A DNA stretch of 64,000 bases, from positions 62,001 to 126,000 of the forward strand of contig CAXHKQ010000180.1 in assembly GCA_964017145.1 (NCBI GenBank), read 5' to 3'. Under the pieces are notes generated by a model, which worked only from the letters and a program-made list of their open reading frames with translations, made no database searches and was not told the origin of the DNA. Made by a program: the position numbers and the translations under genes. Position 1 is the first letter of the stretch. Each line of letters starts with the position of its first letter. Of this stretch, positions 36,441-46,944 are shown piece by piece. The DNA is from Agrocybe praecox. Lineage: Eukaryota; Basidiomycota; Agaricomycetes; Agaricales; Agrocybaceae.

Positions 36441-39400
36441 CATGTTCTATCTTGCTCTTTGTTATTAACCAGTGATAAACTTACAGTTTTCTAGCACGAT
36501 ATCCATACTTTGGCGAAGAAACATCTGAATATTGCCCTTTCACTTACCAAGCAAGACAAGAAAAGGTTAACAATGGTTTTGCGCCTTGTGAGTGTATTAT
36601 AGCTCTTCATTCGTCCTTTACTTTGTGAGAGTTGCTCAGATACATTTCTATCTAGGCATCGTCCATGCATCCTGTACTTCTTACTTACAAAACTGCGTGG
36701 TTAACAAAAGAGTTCCTTCGCAGATTTTTAAAGAACATATCAGCAAGACATTAATCTGACGTTTGACTCTTTTGATCCTTTGACTTCATCACAACCTCGT
36801 CGATCTATTTTCTTCTTGTTGCCACTATAAGTGCTTTTCTAACGTCCGCACATTTTTGTTCGACCCCCCCACTCTAGTCCAAGTCGTATTTTTGTAGATG
36901 AGAGCAACACATTCAACTAGTATCTTGGTATCACACAGTCACTCGTTGAAGTTGAAGATATAGATCGGATGAGTGAATCGTCTTTCATGCAAAATTGTGC
37001 TATATAGAACGTGGGTGCCGCCCACCCCCTTGGAGGTCTATGAACACTTCAATCTTCTAACTTTGTTGGGGAAATTTACGAAAGGAAACCAGTTGAGAGA
37101 TGTATAAGACATAGGGCTAATCACGTTGAGGCTTGAGCGCGTAGTCATGACATTGAGATTTTTTCATACCGGGACTTGACAAGCATCGAGTTTAGTCTGA
37201 CGTTGACATTTTCTCATACCGAGTGCCGGCAAGTATTGAGTTGCTATTGGAACATTATGCATTAACCTTCAATTATCCTCTCCTATCCAATAGGAACATA
37301 GGCTTACACCCCTCGTGCACTCTTTCGATCTCCCTACCAGGGTATCATGTGAATAAGAATACCCAATGAAAGATGACAGATACTCACTTCAAAAGCCTCA
37401 ATACCGTGTCTCGGATGTCCAGCGCATTGTCCAGTATCTCCTTCAATGCCCGTCATAGAATCTCTTGAGCTCTTTTACGATTCCGAGCGTCTCCGATGCT
37501 AAGGATCCCGCCTTTTGCATATTCCGAGCAGCCTCAGACCACATCGAGAGTGATTGATAATGGATCTGTCATAGTACATGGATGAAGAAAAGGAAGGGTA
37601 TAGTGAGATGTCAACCAAAGGTTTATCTATGTAGAACATGAGCGGTGAGCTGCAATGCTTGCCTGGGACACGCAACAGCGCCCAAATACCCCCATTCGAT
37701 GGAGTGCATTGCAGAGGGTCGGTTATGTCAATGAGACAGTAACATAGTCTATCAGTACGGTAAAAAAATCCGTAAAATTATAACAAGGATGAATCAAACG
37801 AGCTGATTGACCACGGTCTTGCACGTATTGATTCAAATTCCTATTCACGTGTTTGTACGCGAGAAGCGCGTATACATCTCGCGTACTGCTAGCTGAGGTC
37901 CAGCTGAGCTTGCATATACCACGATATATATCCTAGATGTTCAACGACAAAAGCAGAGTCAGCTCGATGTGAACGTAGAATCAAGGGGTCATTTGGATTT
38001 GAATGTATTTAGGCTTCGGGTACTGGACAGGCAGATAAGAATAGGTAACACTGATATTGAGTATATTAGAGCTCGTACTACTCAATAATGAAAGTGACGG
38101 AGCTTACGCGAACGACGAACGACCTCCACGTATACAAATGCGCAGACACAATGATGTGTCCCTGGGCTAGATACCAACGAGCGAAAGAATCAGAGGTTAG
38201 TGACGATCTCCAGTTCGCCTGTGGAGAGCATACATTTACTCACAAATCGATGTGTCTCTGCTGGGGAAACAGAGCCGGAAGCAGACGTCTATCAAGAAAA
38301 TAGAATATTCTGTCATGATAACAAAACATTGAAGCATATACAATCGTGGAACAAAAACAGATTACCAGGCATAAAGGTGGGAGAATATTTATATGATGGT
38401 TAAATCATCAGGTTGATAATTAAATACCGCTGTGCCAACCAAATTGAGCAAATTTGACGCACTAAGTGTCGACAAGTTATACTACGAGAAGCCACGCAGA
38501 GAATGTACCCTGACTTCCATAAAGGTATCCTTTTCTTGACCACGTCTAGAGACGTCCCACAGTATTGTCAACCAAATTTTCATCACATGAGAAAATGATG
38601 GTAGCAAGAAACAGAGACGAGTGAAATTCAAACTCACTGGAAGTACATCGTATACGCGCTTCAGCCAAAATGCTTCTAGCCAATGCCACTATTTCGCCAG
38701 TTTTGCGATGTCTCGACATTTAAAAAAAAAATACTTATTGTGCTATAATGATAAGGAATTTGAGTATATACGTACTCAGAGTGGACGATACATACAATAG
38801 TTTCCTAATATTGCACAACCACCTTTGTACGTTTATGCTAGTTGAATGACAAAAGAATTGTGGAAAAGGAGAGACGGGTAGAAGGACCAATACTAGTTTT
38901 GCTGGTATAATTAGTCCTGCTCTGACTATTTGACCGGGGATTCAAAAATGGTCGGTGCCTTTCTCGTGAACTATAATGCAAGAGGTTAGACATCAATATT
39001 TAATACACGAAGAAATACAAAGAATCAATATTTCACGCACCTAGAAGAAGAGAAGACTCATAGGAGAGAAGCCTTCACTCCAAGTAATTTTATGAAGAGG
39101 TCGCCCAGCTGTCTCCGATCTCTTGAGGAATGATCAATGAGCGCTCAAATTTGATGTAGGTTTTCCTAAATTGAACCGTGGTCAGTACCGTTGAGCGCAG
39201 GTGTAGTCGTTCTGAAGAACGTAATGGAGGCATATCAGGACCTAAAGGCAACCATAGCAAGCAGAGCAGAAGTGCCAATTTGACAATTGCAAGAGCTTGG
39301 CAAGAGCCTGGAGCCAAGACAAACTGATGCGTGACACAAATGGTACGTGACAAGACGCGTCCAAATATAAACAGCTCTGATCATGAATGCATGACGGCCG

Positions 39401-39583
39401 ATCGAATACACTTATATATTAGCATCGGTTATGCCCCCCTAGAAGGTCTTCTTACGCACCAAGCACACCTGCAGAGGCACCATCGGTCGATTACCTTCCT
39501 GCCAAACGAAAAGGAGAAATAACAGCTTAGCCTGTAGTCGAAGAGAAAGGAAACGACGTGAAACCAACTTCGAGAATGCGCGC
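36441..39583. other. Long intergenic stretch without a supported gene
   Basis: Only small ORFs. A two-unit tandem repeat of about 52 bp occurs at 37141-37245 (shared words CATTGA/GTTGACATT, TCATACCG, AGTATTGAGTT). The TATA and CT-rich parts have no assignable function. Confidence 0.4.
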
Positions 39584-42500
39584 ATCGTTCAGATCAACTG
39601 CCGACCACCATCCAAAGGAAGGAGAATCACACGCTCTAAAAGATCTTTATCTGATATTGCCGTATCGGACCACGAAGAGCAGTCTGATACACTGCCTCCT
39701 GTAAAGAAAGCAAGACCATCAACAGATAGTGTGAAGGTAGAACAAGAGGATGAAGAAGAACGGGCACCATTGAGGCCAAAAAGAGACAGAAGAGTGGCTA
39801 GTGTTCATGCCAAAGCCAAAGCGGCGGAGATGGACGTTGACGACGAGGTGCAATCGAAGCCTACAGGCCGCCGAACTTCAACCAGAAAATCAGCTGTATC
39901 ATCTGGCAGTCGTACCAGCGTCGCCTCTGCGGGATCCGCACTGGTATCCGGATCTGCGATAGTTGAACATCCTGAAGATGACGAAGAAGAGGATGTCAAG
40001 CCACTGAAGGGGCGGCGGGCACCTGAAGGCAAAGCTGCGAGGCGAGCTCCATCGAAGGCTATTCAATCCGAAGAAGCTGAACCCGAGCCCGAAGCAGACG
40101 CGATGTCTGTAGCCTCCGAATACGAAGCCAGGCTCCTGCAAAGAAACTAGCGAAAACAGTCACTATCGAGGGTCTAGAAGGAGAGGAAGACGACAGCTTG
40201 GAACTTCCCCCACCGGTACAGTCTTGCGCAAAAGTCTGTCCAACCAAGAAAACTGCTATCAATATGGCGATGAAGCTGAGGAGGAAGGAGAAGAAGAAAA
40301 ATCGCTTTTTTGAACCTCCTCCATGCCTGCTTGTTCAAGTCTACCTACGACAACGCCAGAAGAACTATCAGGGCCAAAATCGCGTCTTGTCATTTACAAA
40401 ATGGCGCTCGTCAATTTCAAGAGTCACGCTGGTCAATAGGAGATTGGGTCATTCCACAGAGTATGTCGTCAATTAAAATTAATTTCCCCCTTTTCTGACT
40501 CTTTTTTAGTCATTGTCTTCTATTGTTGGACCCAATGGCTTAGGAAAATCAAATACCATCGATGCGCTTTTGTTGGTCTTTGGATGCTGCGCGTCCAAAA
40601 TGAGACAGGTCAAGATTTCGGGACTCGTCCAGAGTTCAAGCTGCTGCTTCAGCAGCTACTGAAGATCTTGCCTCCAGGAAACGCCCGAAAAAGAAAAAAG
40701 AAAAGAAAAAACCCGATGAGCATGAGGCTTCTTTGGAATCGGAGAAGGTTCTCGAGGGCATTCGCGATGGTCTCAAGGGCAAAGTATCACTCTTATTGCT
40801 TCGTTCGTGACCCTAGTAGCTTATGGTTATTCCAGATAAAACGCAGGTATTCCATGATAAGATTCAATTCAAACAGAAGGAGCTTCAGCCATGACCGCGA
40901 AGATCGATGAGATACGTGCCGTTGTCATTGCTAGTATCGAACTCGATGGCCTTGCGAAGAAAGCCGAAGCGCTCAAGATTCAATGCAAGGAGGCTGATGA
41001 AGCTTTGATGTCTCTTCGCGAAGGACAATAAACAAAGGTACATACTACCCTCTTCGTTCGAGTTCTAGTGTCTGATTGACACTCCTTTGCGCTGCAGGCC
41101 GAACAACAGGAGCAATTCAAGTCAAGAAGGAATCGACTCAAAGGGGCATCCAAACCTCTCAAAAAACTTGAAGGTGAGGAAAAAGTTCTTATGCCTTCTT
41201 CTTTGTATTGACATGAATCCGGATGCACAAAGACGTCTGAACGAATGGAAAGCTAAGGCTAGTAGTGCCCGCAATAAAGTTGAGGAAGCTAGATCGAACC
41301 AATCTGAAAACCGTTTTCGTAATGACGTATTGGATTCTTTGACAAGGCGGAAGGATGCAGGAAAACACGAAGGCTTCCACGTACGCAACTTTTGTTTCAT
41401 CCTTTGGATTACTTCGAGCGCTCATCCTCCATATGTTTAGGGATGCCTCGGACCATCCCTGACAAATACGATGTGGCGATTTCCACAAGCTGTGGTGGTC
41501 AGCTCAGTAACACGATCGTGAACAAAGTAACTCAAGCACATCGCATTGAATACATGCGAAGGAACAATGTCGGACGAGCTTCCTTCCTAGTCCTTGAAAT
41601 GTTGAGCAAGCACAGACCCGATACACCGCCAACCCCAGAGAACGCTCCTCGCCTTTACAACCTTGTCAAACCGAAGAGTCCTGTGTTTGCGCCTGCGTTT
41701 TTCAGGGCGATAGGAAGCATGCTTATCGCGAAACCTTGAGCAGGCCAATCACATTGCTTTCTCTGGTGGCAGGCGACATCATGTCGTCATCTTGGATGGA
41801 GTTCTGACCGAAACATCCGGAACGATGTCTGGTGGGGGTTCTACACCATCACGCGGTGCTATGAGCTCTAAATTCGCTCCCGTTACTGTCTCTCCACAAG
41901 TTCTGCAAACCTATGAAAAGGATAGCCAACGAGCTTGAAAAAGATCGGTATGGACATCAAAAACGTGAAACGAAGAACCGCCAAAGCAGAGAAACGAGTT
42001 CGGAACTTGAAGTACCTTATTTGTTGGTTTAATTGACCTTGGCATTTCAACCATCTTATGGCTAGGGCCCGGAATAAACCTAATACGGGGGATCTCGCGC
42101 TAACTCAAGAAGAAGATTTCTTCAAAGGAGAAGGAACTTGCAAGCATGAGGTGTCGTCGGGCGAAATGCAACAAGACATCAGAGATCTCAAGGAGAAGAT
42201 TCTAGAGATCGGTGGTTTCAAGTTGCTCATCCAAAAATCCAAAGTGGGTGGCTTCTGTCTCCATTATCAAGCTTGCTAACGATGAGCTGACGAAGGCTGA
42301 AGTAATGAAGGCCAAGGCTGAGAAGGATAATATCTAACTCGAGGCCACGATTGCCCGAGATTCCGAGGCTTTGAAAGGGGCCATGGAAGAGGAGGTCAAA
42401 AAATTGGAAGCCCAAGAATCGGGGACCTATATCTCAGACCTTTAGACTCGCGAGACAAGGTCGAGAGTACGCAGCTCGCAGCAGAGAATTTGAGAGATAA

Positions 42501-43063
42501 TTTGGAAGATATCAAGCAACAAATGGCGGCGCAAGAGATCGCGATTACGAAGCCCCGACAGGAAGAGGTATGATTAAAGACCATTTTCATACGACTTTGC
42601 TGATTTCTGTCTTCGTTGAAGCAGGCTATTGGTGACACTGAGAAAAGAAATCCAGGAGGACGATTGTGCTATCAGGCACTACAATGATCTCCATGATCAA
42701 TTGACATTAGAGGACATTGAGTAAGTTATTCTCTTTCTTTGATTGTCGATCTTCAAAATTGATTTTATCCAGTGAGGACGACGAAGAGGAGGAGGAAGAG
42801 GCTGCCCCCGCTGCCGCTATTGCTGCTGAAGTTGGCTAAAGGCGCTGATCGGCCAATAGAAAAGGAGCAATGTGAAGATGCGCCAATAAGGCTACAGGGC
42901 GGTTATGTTTACCCATCGAGGTTCATACGGGGTCTCGATACGAGAGGCCTTGACCGCTAATGACTTGGTTTTAAGCCTTTCATTTGACTATGAGTTTCTG
43001 TGGTATGGGAGTGGGCCGGATTAGCCGAGCACCTTTCGTGAGTCTGAGTCTCGTCTCATCCTT
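39584..43063 (+). pseudogene. SMC4 (condensin ATPase) relic, N-terminus to post-hinge coiled coil
   Basis: In order: a Ser/acidic N-terminal tail (39600-40150, VKKARPSTDSVKVEQEDEEER); SGPKSRLVIYKMALVNFKSH (40357-40425) with a TAG two codons later; after an intron SLSSIVGPNGLGKSNTIDAL, the Walker A motif at 40528-40551; VFGCCASKMRQ; coiled-coil pieces KTQVFHDKIQFKQKELQP and LAKKAEALKIQCKEADEAL (40940-41030); NRFRNDVLDSLTRRKDAGKHEGFH; DKYDVAISTSCGGQLSN (about 41465-41515); hinge TPENAPRLYNLVKPK; GTMSGGGSTPSRG; then coiled coil to an acidic stretch. SMC4 pairs with SMC2 in condensin. The Walker B/signature half is absent and many frame breaks exist, so this is a pseudogene. Its last 1,453 bp are duplicated at 25.3 kb. 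Confidence 0.85.
41611..43063 (+). repeat. Segmental duplication, parental copy inside the SMC4 relic
   Basis: Partner of 25325-26777. The upstream flank (GRASFLVLEMLSK, the SMC4 residues just before the hinge) continues the gene here, which identifies this as the donor. Right-hand similarity ends in a T/C-rich run after CTCGTCTCATCCTT. Confidence 0.9.
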
Positions 43064-43239
43064 TCTTTTCTGCTTTTCTCTTTTTCATCGGATCTTTTTT
43101 TTTCGTGGGATTTAGGCCGCCAGACACTCTACTTGTTATTTTCGCACCTCTGTACTTCATACCATAGGGTCGTGTAAGTGCTATTTACCCGTCGTTCCAC
43201 AAAAAAGCCTTAAACCTATTCTAGATTACGGCATTAACT

Positions 43240-44215
43240 AACACGAAAGACCAAGAACGATGGCCCTTCCAGTGAAAGAGGTAGCGGGAACCAAAGTATA
43301 CAAACAACAATGTGCCGAATCTCCAAGAATCATCGCCGATACGGACGCAAAACGCGGCGAAATTAACGAACTCCTCGACTATATTGAATCGAGGCCCACA
43401 GAATTGTCAGAAGAAAAGGAGGAATCAAAAGACATCCAAGCTCGAAGAAGCGGGATTGAGGCCATTGCTCAAATAAGGCGCGACGTTCAAACCAAATTGA
43501 CCGACTTTATTCGCTTTCGTTCCGAACTGGACAAAGCTAGCGTAGCTGTTCTCTAAGCGCGGTCGAGCAACCAAATTCAAAACTATATCCGAAGGAGACG
43601 TCTTTCTGCGACATAGGTTTTTTTCTGTTCCAACCTACAAAGCAAATCGACTTTCAACACTGGAGTCCACGTTGAACGACCTGGATACATCCTTTTGTGT
43701 ACAGTCAAGATCAAGTCATTGATTTCCGTCTATGACTGGCAGATCGAGGACGGACGATGGACACTTAAGTCAAAGCATCACAGAAAATGTCGACGCCTTG
43801 AAGGAATGGCATGCCGAGCTCTTGGAGAAAAGAAAGAGAAAATACCAAGTTGGATGGTCTTGTCAGCTTTCTAGCAGATGAACTACAAATTTCTGGACGG
43901 TCCTTGCCTAGTATGATGAACAAAGTGAGTCCTGGAAAAAATTAGTTAAAAACAAATTTTAAACTGTTATACGCAGGATACGAGTCAAGGTCTGAGGGCC
44001 GTCAACAACATCGCGGAACGATACCAACTAAGTGGAGTGTATGACCCTCCCTCCATACCGCCTTTTCGAAGTTTCTGGTCCTAAGTCCAACACTGCTGTC
44101 GGGCTTACAGCCGGAAATAGGTATGGCTTTTCAATACCGCAAAATAGTCGCTACATTGCTGACTACGCCCTCAGTCTTCTCTGGTCAATCGGATCATTTT
44201 TCACGGGAATTAGGC
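43240..44215 (+). pseudogene. SMC3 (cohesin ATPase) relic, pre-hinge and hinge fragment
   Basis: The block at 43260-43555 reads PVKEVAGTKVYKQQCAES, then DTDAKRGEINELLDYIESR and LTEL-type helix. This is the SMC3 coiled-coil entry (LLKEVAGTKVYEQR...ETDxKRxKIxELLxxIE). The sequence at about 43985-44040 reads GLRAVNNIAERYQLSGVY, the start of the SMC3 hinge, continued in another frame by YRLFEVSGPKSNTAVGLTAGN. SMC3 forms the cohesin ring with SMC1. The ATPase head, P-loop and C-terminal half are missing, and at least three frame changes or stops occur. It lies only about 180 bp after the SMC4 relic, in the same orientation, giving a chimera-like junction. Confidence 0.8.
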
Positions 44216-44420
44216 TGTGAGACGCCGTACTTGTAGTGTTTTATTTTGTTGTACATGCATTTCAATCGTAAATGGCTGCGTTGCTTGTTACTTAAGTTTC
44301 AAGCAGATCAGCTATATCCATTGTCAATCCATTGCACCTGTTACGTCGCTATTTGAGAATGTACGAGTCCGTTTGGTCTCGTTTTCGATGCTGTTCTAAT
44401 TTTCCTGTCTATAAGCCAAC
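44216..44420. other. Flank between the SMC3 relic and the foldback repeat
   Basis: No gene seen. Repeat-like words (CCGATTCTTCTTTTGTTTCCGA) begin at about 44436. Confidence 0.3.
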
Positions 44421-45990
44421 GTCAATCCTAGCGAACCGATTCTTCTTTTGTTTCCGACTTTCTGTCAGGTTCTTGAAATCCCCATGCATAATGCAGATTC
44501 TTTCTGAACTTGGAAATCAGAACGCCCATTCTCGGTTGCGAAAATCCCAACGAACCGATTCTCTTTTGTTTGCGATCTGATCGATATTCTATTCTTTTCT
44601 GAATTCGAAATCAAAATAATTAATGAAAATCTTAGAACGGATAGATTTTCTTTTGTTTGCGATCCAATCCTCATGAACATCTTTTCTCAGGCTGACTCGA
44701 AATCAAAGTGACGATAGTCTTACTTAATGAAAATCTTAGCGGACCGATTTTTTCCACTCTGCGCATCAAAACGTGCCTAGCCGAATCAATAATCACTTCG
44801 GTTCACTAATTTGGAGAAGCTGGGCCGACTTTTGAAATCGGCTTGGCTGTATCAAATGCAAGCCGAACATTTCTCCAGAATTGAGATTCGGGCCGCTCTA
44901 AACCCCTGACTTTGAAAATGCATATGTAAGTAAGTAAGTTTGGTGCCGAAGCATGCCGAATTGACTTTCTTATCAGTCGAAATAGGCCGATTTTTATTTC
45001 TTACAAATCATAGTAGCCCGATTCTTATTTCTTATTGATCTTGGCGGACCAATTCTCTTCTTTGTTCACAAATTCCCACTAAATACAAGCCCGATTGTCG
45101 ATTGTGATTATCCGGTGCATTCCGAATAGCAAACCGTCCAAAATATGTCACGAGGCAGAATTGAAATTACATAGTTGGGTTTAAATATGTTTACACACAC
45201 TTCTCGCCCAGTGCATTCAATCCATTTGGACTCGGTGTCCCATCCTGCCTGTTACCCCAGGGTAGTTGTCCACCCGTTTGCACATCTTGGATCCGTAGGA
45301 CAGATCATGGAGGCGAGAGATAATACGCGGTCTGTTGTCCGGAGGAGCGGTCTAATACGATAACAAGTCGTGGCACAAGTTAGATGCAACTTGCCAAAGA
45401 AATTGTCCGGCAAATCGGCATTGTTATACGAACCGAAACAGTCAGAGATTTGTCATTCGGAGCGGCCCGAATCTCAATTGTGGTGAAATGTTCGAGTCTT
45501 CGACTTGTATTTGGGGCGACCGGGTCGAATTTTCGTTGTATGAAGGTCGAGAATTTTGCCTGGATTCAATTTGAAAGTCGGCTCAGCTTCCACAGATTTG
45601 TGTGCCGATGTGCTTCAAAGTCGGAGATTCATAAAGTGGAAACAAAAGAATATCGGCAAAATATCGGTCGGTTAAGATTTTACTCAAACATTATCACTAA
45701 CGGTGAAGATGATGTAATTCTTTGTTTAAAGTATTTGAACGGCTCTACAGTACGAACCGGTTCTAAAACAACAGTTCTGGTTCTGTTCTGACGTGACGGG
45801 CGCTTCTCCAAAATGGATCAAGAACCGGACCGACTAATGTTTTGATTTCTGCGTCAAATTCAAGCCAAATTGTATGCATAATCTTCACCACAATCGAAAT
45901 TCGGACCATTCCGAATAAGGAATCTCCAGTTAAATTTAGTAATCGGCCCACTAATCAATCCTGCGGATCCTAACCATATATGGTTGCTTC
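44421..45990. repeat. Foldback-type dispersed repeat, copy B
   Basis: A forward arm (about 44758-45060: GCGCATCAAAACGTGCC..., then GGCCGATTTTTATTTCTTA and CCCGATTCTTATTTCTTA) matches copy A at 22.9-23.4 kb. A reverse-complement arm (about 45405-45660, containing CTTCAAAGTCGGAGATTCAT and CATTCGGAGCGGCCCGAAT) follows, and a third forward piece (45885-45960, ATTCGGACCATTCCGAAT) closes the block. Arms are imperfect. The AACCGATTCTnnTTTTGTTT word also recurs at 44435, 44547 and 44640. No transposase coding visible. Confidence 0.6.
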
Positions 45991-46020
45991 ACCATTTGTT
46001 TCTTGACCAGATCAACGAAG

Positions 46021-46389
46021 ATGCCAGAGAATGAGCTGAATACTGGAATAACCATTCTATGCGTCTACAAGGAACGCGAACCATATTGCCGCAGGATATG
46101 TATTTCTTCAGACGGTGCTCGAGGGATCCATCCAGCCAACGAACCAGTTCAAGAAGACGAGGAGGCTCTGCAAGATCTAGAGGGTTATGGGGTAGATTGG
46201 GAAGAAGCAGAGGATCCCGAACTCTTGGAACTTATGCGCGAGAACAGCATAGACCCAATTGACGCTCCTCTTCCATACACAGGTCCCGGTCTTCCTCCTC
46301 GAATGAATGAAGTTATCTGCGAGGCTCCGGCTGGCCCACTGCCTGCAGAATGGGTTGCACTTCTGGACGAACATCTTGCCGCCGAGTAA
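46021..46389 (+). CDS. Small ORF resembling the C-terminal tail of a fungal transposon-type protein
   Basis: Single open frame of 122 aa from ATG 46021. An acidic middle (LQDLEGYGVDWEEAEDPELLELM) is followed by PPRMNEVICEAPAGPLPAEW and LLDEHLAAE. This layout reminds me of the tail of Agaricomycete integrase-core proteins, recalled from pattern only. It has no catalytic DDE residues, so it may be an isolated exon or relic downstream of a lost gene. Its position right after a foldback repeat fits a mobile-element remnant. Confidence 0.35.
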   Translation: MPENELNTGITILCVYKEREPYCRRICISSDGARGIHPANEPVQEDEEALQDLEGYGVDWEEAEDPELLELMRENSIDPIDAPLPYTGPGLPPRMNEVICEAPAGPLPAEWVALLDEHLAAE

Positions 46390-46944
46390 ATCTGCAATCG
46401 CGTAATATGCAAGGTCGTCGAGACGCCTGGCGGGAGAGCCTTAATATATTTTCCTCTTTCTTGAATGAACTGTAATGTAAATTACATGTATTTCTCGTTA
46501 GTAACGCAATTGTACATAACTTCATACATGCCAACATTAAACTACTTCTATATAAACTAGGATGTACACTACGGTTTTCATCATGCTACGAACATACTCA
46601 AACGCAAGAAAGAAGAAAGAAGTTGGCAAGTGCGTGGCAGCATAACCCCTAGGGGTTATTATTATATTATATGATGTCATAGGCTGACATCATGTTTTCG
46701 GATTAGGCTGATAACCCCACCCTAAAGTTACAGAGGTCAGGTGGGCCCGAACTCCGGATCTGGTTTCCCTCTTCCTACCACTATGTTATATTTTCTTTAA
46801 ATTGGTTTGTCTTAATTATTGGACTTCGTAGTCGTACAATAGACACTAGTAATCTTTATAATAGTGTAAACCTCATAAGTAGGTATACCAAGTCATTTTT
46901 GACATGAGCATGACTGATTGAAAAATATTTCAGTGACAGCACCA
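46390..46944. other. Intergenic stretch, probable promoter of the next gene
   Basis: Includes a short palindromic TAACCCCTAGGGGTTA at about 46645. An acceptor-like TTTCAG at 46928-46933 precedes the first ATG of the next gene, so an upstream exon is possible. Confidence 0.35.
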
